Source of the DNA: Saprospiraceae bacterium
GTDB lineage: Bacteria > Bacteroidota > Bacteroidia > Chitinophagales > Saprospiraceae
Direction of reading: 5' to 3'
DNA length: 43,793 bases
NCBI GenBank assembly: GCA_013001595.1
Contig: JABDMH010000104.1
Location: 1-43,793 of the forward strand
Shown here: in pieces, positions 26,635-35,547 of the stretch
Position numbering within the stretch: position 1 is the stretch's first letter
Layout of the letters: each line of letters starts with the position of its first letter
Notes under the pieces: generated by a model
Seen by the model: only the letters and a program-made list of their open reading frames with translations
Database searches by the model: none
Told to the model about the DNA's origin: nothing
Translations under genes and position numbers: made by a program

Positions 26635-26718
26635 TACCGAAGGTGGGAATCGAACCCACACTCCCTTGCGAGAACTGGATTTTGAATCCAGCGCGTCTAC
26701 CAATTCCGCCACTTCGGC
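26635..26718 (-). tRNA. tRNA-Leu (anticodon CAA)
   Basis: An 84-base cloverleaf can be folded. The acceptor stem is GCCGAAG with CTTCGGT (the first pair is G-U), then A as discriminator. The D-arm is GCGGAATTGGTAGACGC. The anticodon stem CTGGA/TCCAG holds the loop TTCAAAA, giving anticodon CAA. A long variable arm, as expected for Leu, is followed by the T-loop GGTTCGATTCC. CCA is not encoded. It is on the same strand as, and downstream of, the LytTR regulator gene. Confidence 0.95.
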
Positions 26719-26733
26719 AATTTCAATGTTTTT

Positions 26734-26828
26734 CCCTGAGCCTTTGTCAGGGGGTGTCCAACAGATAGCGCTGGAAGCGCTGCCTGTCCCGCCAAGGCGG
26801 GATATACCAATTCCGCCACCTTGGTGGC
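26734..26828. repeat. Cluster of four small palindromes with a tRNA-Leu 5' fragment
   Basis: In 95 bases there are four hairpins: CCCTGA/TCAGGG (26734-26752), AGCGCTGGAAGCGCT (26767-26781), TCCCGCCAAGGCGGGA (26787-26802) and GCCACCTTGGTGGC (26815-26828). Between the last two, TACCAATTCCGCCAC (26804-26818) is identical to the D-arm side of the tRNA-Leu at 26697-26711. The third palindrome is of a kind commonly repeated in Bacteroidota genomes. Together they suggest a decayed second tRNA-Leu or a recombination junction. Confidence 0.6.
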
Positions 26829-26872
26829 GTGGAATGGTAGTGGCTTCAAAAGTAGAATTTTTTACCAAAGTA

Positions 26873-27631
26873 TCATGTATCCAACCATTTTTTAAAGGGT
26901 GCTACGCGCTCCCGTGCCACGATCATGGTAAAGTCTGCTGCGGGTCGGCACCGGACCGCCAAGCGACTGATCAGATGAGGATGGATGGACTCCACTGCCC
27001 TGATATGCAGCATCACTTTTCGATTGATGCGAAAGAAAAGTTTGGGATCAACGGCATGTTCGATTTGTTCCAGGGTTGTATCGACAATGTGTCGTTTGCC
27101 ATCTGTACTTTTGGCAAAGGTGATGCCCTCTTGACTATAGAAGTAGCCGATATCCTCCGTACTCAAATATTTTAAGGTGTTGCCCGTCTTGACCAAAAAC
27201 CTGGACTTGTAAGAAGCAGTATGTACAGCCTGTAAGAACTCCTTAGCTAGGTCAGTATACAAGGGTATTGCGGATAAGTGCCGAGCTTCATGCTTAGCCA
27301 ATGCCTTACTCAGCTCCAGGTCATCAATTGGTTTTAGCAGGTAATCTATGCTGTTGACTTTAAATGCCCGCAAAGCGTATTCATCGTAGGCGGTCGTAAA
27401 GATGATCGGGCAGGTGATCTGAACCTGATTAAAAATATTAAAGCTCAGTCCGTCGGAAAGTTGAATATCCATAAATAGTAAATCTGGTGCGGGATTATTG
27501 GTAAACCACAATACGGATTCGTGAACTCCCTGCATGGAGTGGATGATCTCATACGTAGGTTTTATTTCTGTAACCAGATTTTTCAATCTGGTCAAGGCAG
27601 CATGTTCGTCTTCAACAATGACAACTTTCAT
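26873..27631 (-). CDS. LytTR-family response regulator
   Basis: A 252-residue regulator. The receiver domain (about 1-120) starts MKVVIVEDEHAALTRL and has the phospho-acceptor D55 in LLFMDIQLSDG, then TTAYDEYALRAF with the signal residue Thr, and YLLKPID with the conserved Lys. The C-terminal LytTR DNA-binding domain (about 145-250) has FLVKTGNTLKYLSTEDIGYF and FFRINRKVMLHIRAV. It should bind direct-repeat sites and control genes such as the adjacent receptor. The start overlaps the stop of the kinase gene (ATGA at 27628-27631), so they were one transcript. Its partner kinase is broken here, so it may act alone or be turned on by another kinase. Confidence 0.9.
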   Translation of the reverse strand: MKVVIVEDEHAALTRLKNLVTEIKPTYEIIHSMQGVHESVLWFTNNPAPDLLFMDIQLSDGLSFNIFNQVQITCPIIFTTAYDEYALRAFKVNSIDYLLKPIDDLELSKALAKHEARHLSAIPLYTDLAKEFLQAVHTASYKSRFLVKTGNTLKYLSTEDIGYFYSQEGITFAKSTDGKRHIVDTTLEQIEHAVDPKLFFRINRKVMLHIRAVESIHPHLISRLAVRCRPAADFTMIVARERVAPFKKWLDT

Positions 27632-28682
27632 ACGGAGAGAATAACTTCAGGGTTTTGCACCAGTGGGAGAGAAACACTGAAACTTGACGAAGTATCTTGA
27701 ACATCAACAGCATTTTCTACGATAAAAGCATAACGCTTCTTAATGTTTTCCAGTCCAATTTTGGTAGAAGAAGGTGGGAGGTCTTTGAGTTGAAGATTGT
27801 TTTCAACTGTTATCTTACCCTGATCATTAATGAATATATTAACGCGTAAAGGTTTTTCGTCGGATAAAATATTGTGCTTAATCACATTTTCAAAGAGGAT
27901 TTGTAGAGAAAGTGGTACAATCATTTTGTGATAATAGGAAGGATCAATGTCAATGTCAACGACCAGATTATCTCCAAATCGCTCCTTTTGTAGGTACGCA
28001 TAAGCATGTAGAAAGGCGAGTTCCTCCTCAAGAGAAATGAGGGGGGTGTCGTCAATTTCAAGCAAATAACGAAATACTGCAGATAGTTTATTTACATATC
28101 GAATGGCACGTTTGCCATCTTTGGGAATAAGGCCTGCCAGGGCATTGAGGCTATTAAAAAGAAAATGAGGCTTGATCTGATTTTTTAGGCCTTCTAGTTG
28201 CGACTGCATATTGGCCTTACTCAGTTGTTCCTTTTCAAGTACAGAACGTTCGAGTTGTCTTTGAATAAACTGAATTTCGTACAGCGCTAAGTAAAGAAGC
28301 TGATGATTAGTGAAGTGAATAATTCGGCCAGGTTCGCATCATCATGGGCAGGATTCAGTGCAATTATATCCAGCAGCCAATCCAAAAATATATTAATAAG
28401 TGCGAACCCGGTAAGCACCAGGATGGTCTCGATAAACAGTCGCTTCTTCGTATTGTTGCGCAGTGCCTCACTGCGCCTGACCATGATAATTATTTATCTA
28501 AATCCTAGCCAGAAAGAGGTCGTGTAGCAGAGGGATATTGGATAATAGATGGTCCAAAAGGAACTAAGGGGTTCATCTCTATGGGCCGCAAAAAATACAC
28601 CTGAGAGCATCAGGCCAACAATAGGGATGCCGATGATCATTGCCCATCTGTCATCGCATCCTAAAAGCTCCTTGGTTGTCAT
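27628..28682 (-). pseudogene. LytS-type sensor histidine kinase, broken by stop and frameshift
   Basis: Three pieces together make one kinase. The first piece, from ATG at 28682, is MTTKELLGCDDRWAMIIGIP with two membrane helices, ending SFWLGFR then an in-frame TAA. The next codons, IIIMVRRSEALRNN..., continue the same frame through two more helices to SLIISFFT and a stop. The frame then shifts by one base: LLYLALYEIQFIQRQLERSV runs into the kinase core, LKNQIKPHFLFNSLNALAGL (phospho-His), with ENVIKHNI and IGLENIKKRY. The full span is one base short of a multiple of three, fitting one lost T in a T-run near 28291-28296. The last piece (from 28209) could still be made as a soluble core. Sequencing error could explain the frameshift, less easily the stop. 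Confidence 0.8.
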
Positions 28683-28706
28683 TTGATAAATCTAAGCCTT
28701 CTTTTG

Positions 28707-31061
28707 CTAAAATTGAATTCTATAAAGCACATCTGGAAAAAATCCTATTTGATAGATGGTGTCCACGCGCTTGGTGGAAGTATTGTATCGGCGTACAAAT
28801 ACATTTTCGCGATTGGTAATATTTTGAAAATCCAGGAAGAATTGCTGCGAAATACCTTTCTCGCTATTATTAAGACGGTACCCGAATTTTAGATCCAAAC
28901 GAAGGTAGGGATCAAACCTTTCGCTATATGCTTTTTCTTCAAAGCGTACCTCTCTATTTTCGCGAATGGAAGTTTCAAGATCGATGGGCGTATAGTATCT
29001 TCCTCCGGCCACCGTAAATTTAAAATCAAAAGTTATCGCATTTTGCTTCTCTTTCGAAAAGAGAAATTCTTTGCCGCCAAGAATGTTGTAAATGTAGTTG
29101 TTGTTAAAGGCCGTATTTCGCTCAATGCCATCGCTGCCGGTATATTTTGATTGAAATAGAGAACCAGTTGTTAGTAGATAATAATTGCTAGAAAAGAACT
29201 TCTCAATGGTAAGCTCAGCACCATAATTCGCACCGCTACCGGTATTTTGCAAAAAGCCTACCTCAGGGAAGCCAAAATCTGCTCCTACGTTGAGAATGGA
29301 GAAGCTACTGATCTCTTGCTCCACCGGCACATCGATCAAATCTTGATAGTAGACTTCTGTTTTTAGTCGCCAATCATTGCCCAATCGCTTATCATAACCA
29401 AGGACACAATGGGCACTTTTCAGAAAAGAAGCATCAACATTGGTCCGAGAAAAGGTACCGTCTGGCAACCCGGTTTCAAAGATGTATATGGGCAATGGCA
29501 ACATTTGATTGTGTATTCCGAATCCCAAATTTATTTGCTGTCCGCCATCTAAATGCCAGTTGATGGCTGCACGTGGTTCGATGGCAAAGTCACTATTCAA
29601 ATCCAGATATTGCACATGTAGTCCCGCATTAAGGGTCAAATGTCTATTCGGTTTCCATTGAGTTTGCGTATAGGCTTGAAAGAGTTGGAGGTGATCATTG
29701 AAATTGCGAACGGTACGCCAGATTCCGTCATCTTTATCGCGAGAGAAGGCATTAAGGCTAAATCGTTCATACAATATACCGGACCGAATATTCAATCCAG
29801 CATCAATTTTGGTATTGAGGAAAGAGGAAAGGGAGATTCGTGTATTCTGATCATCGATTTCAAACACCCTATCTTTTTCAGTTAGTCCCTCTGCATATTC
29901 ATCTACATCAAATGTATTGCCGGAGGTAGAAAAGCCTACTGTGGTTTTTATGTACGATCGATTGTTGAGTAGAATGCTATGGTTAATTCCCAAAAGACCA
30001 ATCAAGCTGGTTGCGTAACTGTCTTCGTCTTGCTCAGCGAAGAAATCATCATCTTCAACATCTTCGGCTAAGAAGTCGATGTCACTAGTGGCACCAAGAC
30101 CAAATACGGACCACTTTCCGGTTTTAGTCCTTCCCAGATCGATCTTGAAAGTCAGGTCCTTGTAGTTGGGTGTTGCTGCTGTCCCTACATTGAGTCCTGC
30201 GGCATGGGCAAGCTCTACGAAAGAATGCCTGTAGCTGGCTACGAAAGAGCTGCCCCTTTCCTTTGATATTGGGCCTTCGGCCATAAACTCTAGACCACTA
30301 AAGGCGGCAAGTTGGCCGGTAAATTCAAATTTATCCCGATTACCACTTCGCAGTTGAATATCAAAAACACCGGCATTGGCATTTCCATACTCTGCCGGGA
30401 AGGCGCTGGTCATAAAATCAGAGTTCTTGAGCAAGTTTGTGTTGAGTGCGGAAACTGGACCTCCAGTGGTGCCCAAGGTGGCAAAATGATTGGGATTGGG
30501 GATGGGGATGCCTTCCATTCGCCAAAGAACCCCAGTCGGAGAATTCCCCCTGATGACAATGTCGTTTCTTGAATCATCTGCAATATTTACACCAGCGAAG
30601 TTCGCAGCCATACGTGAGGCATCATTGCGTCCTCCCGAGTATCGAGTCACCTCTTCCAGGGTAAACATTCGGGAGCTGATGGTGGCCATTTCATTGCCAG
30701 GTTTATCTTTTTCTACAGATGCCGAAACGACCACCTCATCCATCTTAATCAGTGCTTCTTCTAACCCCACTTCCAGGACAACATCCTTGCCGCTAGTTAC
30801 TAGAATATTGGGAAGATTGATGGGATCATAGCCCAAATAAGTGATCTGCAGGTTATGTCTTCCCGGCAACACTCCTGCTAGGTTGAATCGGCCGTCTTGG
30901 TCTGATACCGTGCCTAGAGGTGGATCAACGCTGGTCAGGACGAGGTTGGCACCGATTAAGGGCAACTCCGTTAGTCGATCAGTAACAATACCTTTGATTA
31001 CCTGACCTTGGAGGTAGAATGAAGTCAGCAAACAGATGACCAGAATCGATGGCAGTCGCAT
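28707..31061 (-). CDS. TonB-dependent outer-membrane receptor
   Basis: With the ATG at 31061 the protein is 784 residues and starts with signal peptide MRLPSILVICLLTSFYLQGQ; the in-frame upstream Met adds nine polar residues. Next is a carboxypeptidase-regulatory-like domain (GIVTDRLTELPLIGANLVL ... GRFNLAGVLPGRHNL), then the plug domain (DEVVVSASVEKDKPGNEM, GNSPTGVLWRMEGIPIPNP, SAFPAEYGNANAGVFDI) and a long beta-barrel ending in aromatic Phe (YRIQF). It imports an unknown ligand using TonB energy. A SusD partner is absent, so this is not a SusC. It is followed on the same strand 24 bases on by the broken LytS kinase and a LytTR regulator, a typical sensing-plus-uptake operon. Confidence 0.9.
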   Translation of the reverse strand: MRLPSILVICLLTSFYLQGQVIKGIVTDRLTELPLIGANLVLTSVDPPLGTVSDQDGRFNLAGVLPGRHNLQITYLGYDPINLPNILVTSGKDVVLEVGLEEALIKMDEVVVSASVEKDKPGNEMATISSRMFTLEEVTRYSGGRNDASRMAANFAGVNIADDSRNDIVIRGNSPTGVLWRMEGIPIPNPNHFATLGTTGGPVSALNTNLLKNSDFMTSAFPAEYGNANAGVFDIQLRSGNRDKFEFTGQLAAFSGLEFMAEGPISKERGSSFVASYRHSFVELAHAAGLNVGTAATPNYKDLTFKIDLGRTKTGKWSVFGLGATSDIDFLAEDVEDDDFFAEQDEDSYATSLIGLLGINHSILLNNRSYIKTTVGFSTSGNTFDVDEYAEGLTEKDRVFEIDDQNTRISLSSFLNTKIDAGLNIRSGILYERFSLNAFSRDKDDGIWRTVRNFNDHLQLFQAYTQTQWKPNRHLTLNAGLHVQYLDLNSDFAIEPRAAINWHLDGGQQINLGFGIHNQMLPLPIYIFETGLPDGTFSRTNVDASFLKSAHCVLGYDKRLGNDWRLKTEVYYQDLIDVPVEQEISSFSILNVGADFGFPEVGFLQNTGSGANYGAELTIEKFFSSNYYLLTTGSLFQSKYTGSDGIERNTAFNNNYIYNILGGKEFLFSKEKQNAITFDFKFTVAGGRYYTPIDLETSIRENREVRFEEKAYSERFDPYLRLDLKFGYRLNNSEKGISQQFFLDFQNITNRENVFVRRYNTSTKRVDTIYQIGFFPDVLYRIQF

Positions 31062-31230
31062 GCAGTAGGTACTTTTGATTTCAATCAAAGGTGAGCCATT
31101 TTAATAACGCAGGGAAGCCCTTTTCTGTTGAACTGTCGAATAGGGCCAATGAACTGCAATGGTTCAAGCCACTACAGGTATGGTTTGGGTGGTTTGAGCA
31201 AGAGTTGGGTCAATTTAAGTTGCGGGAGCA

Positions 31231-32568
31231 CTACTTATTTAGCCAACGCATGATATCTAGTCCATTGGCAAATAGCACCAGACCAATCACAATGGCAAAA
31301 CCAACCAGGGTAGCATATTCCATAAATTTGTCACTCACCTTTCTTCCGGTGATCACCTCATAGAGTAGAAACATCACATGTCCACCATCCAGGGCTGGAA
31401 TCGGTAGCAAGTTCATAAACCCAAGTATCAGTGAGAGGACGCCGGTTACATACCAGAACGTGCGCCAGTCCCAGCTGTCTGGAAACAATCCACCGATCGT
31501 ACCAAAACCCCCAAGACTCTCCGAAGCCTTAATTTTTCCACTAAACATCTTTCCAAATGCTTTCAGTTGGGAGGCTAGAAAGTCATAACCTTGGATTACT
31601 CCAGCGGGAAGGGCTTCAGCGAAGGTGTATTCCTGCTGTTCCAACTCTAATAAGTCCAAATAGGATTTAGCCCTAAAACCAATGAATCCTTCCTCGTTAG
31701 AGGTGAGTTTCAGCTCGGATTCTCTATCGTCTCGGACATATCGAATGGTCAACTCTTTACCTTTATTCGCTTGCAATTTGTCAAAGAATTGATCAAAAAA
31801 AGGTGTTGGCTCGTCATTGACGGCAATGAGTCTGTCTTCGGCCTTAAGACCTGCATTTTCTGCCGGTGTACCTTTCTGAATTTTGGCAATAATGGCTGGA
31901 ACCCTAGGTGCAAATAGCGCAGCATCCTTATAGGCATAGCTTGATAGAATGCCAACAAATTTTTCCGGGATCGGTAGGGTTATGCGATCGCCATTTCTCT
32001 CGACCACCAGCTCTTCAGCATCTTCAATAACGATGGCCTTCTTAAAGGCACCCACATCATATCGCTCATAAGGCACGCCACCAATCTCCAGGATCTTATC
32101 CCCATTTTGGAGCCCGATCTCCTGAGCCAAAGAATCCACCTGGTAGCCGTGCTCCACACTGCTGGTTGGCAGATAGCTTGATCCCCAGATGAACAGCACT
32201 ATGGCGAAGAGTAGAAAACCGAGTATAAAATTTACGGTTACTCCGCCAAGCATGATTACCAACCTTTGCCAGGCTGGTTTCGACCGAAATTCCCATGGCT
32301 GCGGAGGGCCTTCCATTTGTTCTTTATCCATGCTTTCATCAATCATACCCGATATTTTCACATAGCCCCCCAAAGGCAACCAGCCAATACCATATTCGGT
32401 CTCGCCTACCTTCTTCTTTACCAGTGAAAACCATGGATCAAAAAAGAGATAGAATTTTTCTACCCGAGTTTTAAACCATTTCGCAGGCAGGAAATGTCCC
32501 AATTCATGCAAAATGATGAGGATGGAAAGACTCAATATAAATTGAGAGATGATGATGAATAAACCCAT
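31231..32568 (-). CDS. rseP: Site-2 intramembrane metalloprotease RseP
   Basis: A 445-residue membrane protease. The zinc motif HELGH is at residues 21-25 in the first helix. The third ligand, in MNLLPIPALDGGHVMFLL, is near residue 395 in the C-terminal membrane part. A central PDZ region is visible (GTPAENAGLKAEDRLIAVND). It cuts membrane-bound anti-sigma factors and remnant signal peptides inside the inner membrane. Length and order fit the bacterial family. In many Bacteroidota it is next to dxr; here it is followed upstream by a MITE-like element, which suggests local rearrangement. Confidence 0.93.
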   Translation of the reverse strand: MGLFIIISQFILSLSILIILHELGHFLPAKWFKTRVEKFYLFFDPWFSLVKKKVGETEYGIGWLPLGGYVKISGMIDESMDKEQMEGPPQPWEFRSKPAWQRLVIMLGGVTVNFILGFLLFAIVLFIWGSSYLPTSSVEHGYQVDSLAQEIGLQNGDKILEIGGVPYERYDVGAFKKAIVIEDAEELVVERNGDRITLPIPEKFVGILSSYAYKDAALFAPRVPAIIAKIQKGTPAENAGLKAEDRLIAVNDEPTPFFDQFFDKLQANKGKELTIRYVRDDRESELKLTSNEEGFIGFRAKSYLDLLELEQQEYTFAEALPAGVIQGYDFLASQLKAFGKMFSGKIKASESLGGFGTIGGLFPDSWDWRTFWYVTGVLSLILGFMNLLPIPALDGGHVMFLLYEVITGRKVSDKFMEYATLVGFAIVIGLVLFANGLDIMRWLNK

Positions 32569-33056
32569 GAACTTCGTTTCCGTTGTCTACTTCCCAACAC
32601 TTGTTGGGGCAGCATAGTTAAATTTGAGAGGCAAATGTACACTAATCCACCCAATATCAATCTAATCAGGAGGTTACACTAGACTAGACTAGTCTAGTAC
32701 TCTGTCCCCTGGAAGATTGTCGTTAATTTATGGCCCCATTTTGCGAAAGCCTTTGTTGCAAATCCTCAATAGGGCTATGGCCATGATTCCGTTTTGACGC
32801 CTTGTCTTTCACAAAAAAAACCTAAAAATTATTCAACATATTCCAATAGACGGACTACTAGGATCCACCGCAGGCTTAGTGCATCTTCCCTTAGTTTATC
32901 GGAGATCTTAGCCATGTAAGGGTTTGTCTCCTGGTGCTAACCTTTAGTCAGTTGTTTGATTGTAGTAAAACTGTCATGTTATGCAGGTTAGTATCTTATT
33001 TTGTTCCAAACAATTCATAGTATTGTAGGCTGTAGATACAGGCTTAAGACGGCTAC
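32569..33056. other. 488-bp divergent spacer between rseP and rsmE, with a MITE-like element
   Basis: Holds element copy 2 (32694-32861) preceded by a short run of AGACT/CTAG repeats (about 32679-32696, CTAGACTAGACTAGTCTAG). Promoters of both flanking genes should be here, but none was identified clearly. Confidence 0.45.
32694..32861 (-). mobile_element. MITE-like element, copy 2 (inverted)
   Basis: The reverse complement matches copy 1 (14977-15145) along its whole ~168 bases. One end is CTAGTACTCTGTC (32694-32706), identical to the spare end at 14927-14939 and complementary to the right end of copy 1. The other end, GACGGACTACTAG (32849-32861), is a degenerate form. Inside, a reading frame on the minus strand ends VKDKASKRNHGHSPIEDL then QQRLSQNGAIN and stop, which could be a transposase tail. 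Both copies lack a transposase. Confidence 0.72.
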
Positions 33057-33758
33057 ATGAGATATTTCTTTGCCCAGCGAGTACAAGGCGACCAAGTTTT
33101 TTTCGATAAAGCGGAAATAATGCATATCAGCAAAAGTCTGCGTAAGAGTGCTGGAGACAAGATCCATGTACTCGATGGTGAAGGGTCAAAGTACCTATGT
33201 CGGATCGTTGAAGATGAAAAGAACCTTACAGTACGAATTCAACAATCTGAATGCTGTGCACCGCTACCATATCAACTGACCATGGCCATTGGCATCACCA
33301 AGCAGACCCAACGTTTTGAGTGGTTCGTCGAAAAGGCGGTCGAGTTGGGAGTGAGTAAGATTATTCCCATGCGCACAGACCGCGGAGAAAAAATGCGACT
33401 AAAGGTTGATAGGTTGCAGCGCATTGCGGTAAGTGCCTGTAAGCAATCCGGCAATCCATATTTACCCAAAATAGATGCTCCTGCTAACTTGACAACTGTA
33501 TTGGATCAGGATGATGGATCGACTGGCTACATTGCCCATTGTGAAAAATCCGATTTGCCCTATGTAGGTGATTTGATCAGTGCAGGAGGGAGGTCACTGG
33601 TATTGATAGGGCCTGAGGGCGACTTTACACAACAAGAAATCCAGATGGCGCTGGCAGCCGGTATGCAGGAAATATCGCTGGGAACGTTAAGATTGAGAAC
33701 AGAAACAGCAGGTATTTACGTTACTACTTTATTTGCTAACATCAATCAAGTATCATGA
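33057..33758 (+). CDS. rsmE: 16S rRNA (uracil1498-N3)-methyltransferase RsmE
   Basis: A 233-residue SPOUT methyltransferase. The N-terminal PUA-like part (MRYFFAQRVQGDQVFF, HISKSLRKSAGDKIHVLDG) binds RNA. The C-terminal knot binds SAM with LVLIGPEGDFTQQEI and the family signature SLGTLRLRTETAGIY. It methylates U1498 of 16S rRNA in the small ribosomal subunit. The stop overlaps the DUF4159 start by four bases, so they are translated together. Confidence 0.95.
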   Translation: MRYFFAQRVQGDQVFFDKAEIMHISKSLRKSAGDKIHVLDGEGSKYLCRIVEDEKNLTVRIQQSECCAPLPYQLTMAIGITKQTQRFEWFVEKAVELGVSKIIPMRTDRGEKMRLKVDRLQRIAVSACKQSGNPYLPKIDAPANLTTVLDQDDGSTGYIAHCEKSDLPYVGDLISAGGRSLVLIGPEGDFTQQEIQMALAAGMQEISLGTLRLRTETAGIYVTTLFANINQVS

Positions 33759-34423
33759 AGGTATTGCTAGCCACCCTTTGTTCCCTAATGTTAGCCACGG
33801 TAGCAGATCCGGTGGCACATACTCCAGTACGTCAATTGAAGCTGGGTCTATTGAAGTACAGTGGTGGTGGAGACTGGTATAGCAATCCCACCGCGCTGCC
33901 TAACCTGTCCAAATTCTGCAATCAACAATTGTCCATGAACCTAGATCCTGATTATGCCACCGTTGATGTGGGAAGTCTTGACATCTTTAATTATCCGTTC
34001 ATCCATATGACCGGTCATGGCAATGTGATTTTTAGCAATGTGGAAGGACAGAATCTACGTAAATATCTCCTGGGAGGCGGATTTTTGCACATAGATGACA
34101 ACTACGGCATGGATCCCTATGTGCGCACAGCGATGAAGGAAGTCTTTCCTGAATTAGACTGGGTGGAACTACCATTTGACCACGAGATCTACCATCAGAC
34201 ATTCTCATTCGAAAGGGGATTGCCGAAGGTCCATGAGCATGATAAGAAACCTGCGCAAGGATTTGGGCTTCTATGGGAAGGCAGATTGATTTGCTTTTAT
34301 TCCTACGAATCTGATCTAGGAGATGGCTGGGAAGATCCAGATGTGCATAACGATCCCCCTGATCTTCGGCAGAAGGCACTGCAGATGGGTGCCAATATCA
34401 TTCAATATGCTTTTACGAAATAG
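33755..34423 (+). CDS. DUF4159 secreted protein
   Basis: A 222-residue protein with a short signal peptide (MKVLLATLCSLMLATVADPV). It fits DUF4159: LKLGLLKYSGGGDWYSNPTA, LPNLSKFCNQQLSMNL, YPFIHMTGHGNVIFS, GGFLHIDDNYGMD, and RLICFYSYESDLGDGWEDP. The fold is glutamine amidotransferase-like, but the usual catalytic Cys-His-Glu triad is not obvious. Function is unknown. Coupling to rsmE (overlap of ATGA) is common in Bacteroidota. Confidence 0.85.
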   Translation: MKVLLATLCSLMLATVADPVAHTPVRQLKLGLLKYSGGGDWYSNPTALPNLSKFCNQQLSMNLDPDYATVDVGSLDIFNYPFIHMTGHGNVIFSNVEGQNLRKYLLGGGFLHIDDNYGMDPYVRTAMKEVFPELDWVELPFDHEIYHQTFSFERGLPKVHEHDKKPAQGFGLLWEGRLICFYSYESDLGDGWEDPDVHNDPPDLRQKALQMGANIIQYAFTK

Positions 34424-34503
34424 GGAGTCTATCCCGGAGGGAGGATCTGAGCACGAAAGAAGGGAGGTAGCTTGCCATCGAGGCATTGACCAATGGTACG
34501 TGG

Positions 34504-34725
34504 CTACCTTGCCATCCAATAGTATTGTTGCCGGACAAACTTCTTGATATTGATCCAAAAAGCCAATACCAAATAAAATACAATAGGCGAACCCAAGGCC
34601 AAGATGGAAGTATAAATGAAGTAGATGCGTATCCTAGTGGTGCTTATACCCACCTTCTCTCCCAGCATGCTACAAACACCAAAAGCTGATCTCTCCACTA
34701 GGTCTTTAAAAAGCTGGACGATCAT
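34504..34725 (-). CDS. PspC-domain small membrane protein
   Basis: A 73-residue protein with the PspC domain: RSAFGVCSMLGEKVGIST, then RIYFIYTSILALGSPIVFYL with membrane helices, and a basic end (FWINIKKFVRQ). In other bacteria PspC senses membrane stress together with PspA and PspB. Here it is a lone short version typical of Bacteroidota. It converges with the DUF4159 gene. Confidence 0.8.
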   Translation of the reverse strand: MIVQLFKDLVERSAFGVCSMLGEKVGISTTRIRIYFIYTSILALGSPIVFYLVLAFWINIKKFVRQQYYWMAR

Positions 34726-34956
34726 TTATTCACAATTAATTATAAAACCAATCCTGTACTCAAATATAAGTGATCCGCCTAGATAATGCATTGAAAATAT
34801 CGCTCAGCGAATTGTGGATATAATATTGGAAGTAGTCTAGCGCTATTTTCGAGAGGTATTGTCATATGTCCACAAAGAAATACATGATGACCATTATGAG
34901 CGCCCGATAATGTGCCACAGTCATAACGACGGGCCACTAATTAGTTCAACTAGATA

Positions 34957-35340
34957 CTAGAATATAGATATGAAGTGACTCGTGTCTATTAGTTCATCGT
35001 TTTTGAAGAACTTTATCACCTGATCACCAGTTTGTAAGAGGTGGTGAGTGGTCATTGGTGATGCCAATCTTGTTCGTAACCCATCTCCCAGGTCTATAAA
35101 GTAGGATTCGGCGGGGTCAAAGTTTGAAATATGAATGTCCATTCGAGACATGGAGTCTATATGAACATGAAGGGTCGGTACTTTGGCTACCGTGTGGTGA
35201 AGATCGTCGGATGCTTGGAATGATACCTTGCGCATATGCCATTTGGTATGTGGTGGTGGTTGGCGCATGTCCAGATAGATGGTAAACAATCCATAGAAGC
35301 CAACTATGGCAATGAGCGAGATAAGCATGTGTTCGCGCAT
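34957..35340 (-). CDS. Unknown membrane-anchored protein
   Basis: A 127-residue protein. One N-terminal membrane helix (LISLIAIVGFYGLFTIYL) is followed by a soluble part rich in histidine (PPPHTKWHMRKV, DLHHTVAKVPTLHVHI) and a beta-type tail (YFIDLGDGLRTRLASP, THHLLQTGDQVIKFFKN). The tail resembles a PKD-like pattern, but the match is too weak to name. The ATG at 35340 or an internal one at 35328 are both possible. It is divergent from the DUF3467 gene with a 207-bp shared upstream region. Confidence 0.5.
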   Translation of the reverse strand: MREHMLISLIAIVGFYGLFTIYLDMRQPPPHTKWHMRKVSFQASDDLHHTVAKVPTLHVHIDSMSRMDIHISNFDPAESYFIDLGDGLRTRLASPMTTHHLLQTGDQVIKFFKNDELIDTSHFISIF

Positions 35341-35496
35341 GTCAGATCGAATTAACTACCAAAGGCACCGTACTCCTTTAGCTTATATAAATATGATTAT
35401 CGGCAATAAATATATTAAATATATTTGTAATATATAAGAAATAGGGCTGCACTTGTCTGGATCCGAAGCGAATGGGCCAAAGCAGACTTTTCTTAG

Positions 35497-35504
35497 TACT
35501 TTTG
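35497..35504 (+). promoter_or_regulatory. Possible -7 box of the DUF3467 gene
   Basis: TACTTTTG fits the Bacteroidota TAnnTTTG -7 element exactly and is 43 bases before the DUF3467 start. No clear -33 TTTG is placed at the right distance, so this is tentative. Confidence 0.4.
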
Positions 35505-35547
35505 CAGGAATTTCAAATTTGATTTCAAATTAGTAGAGCATTAAGTT

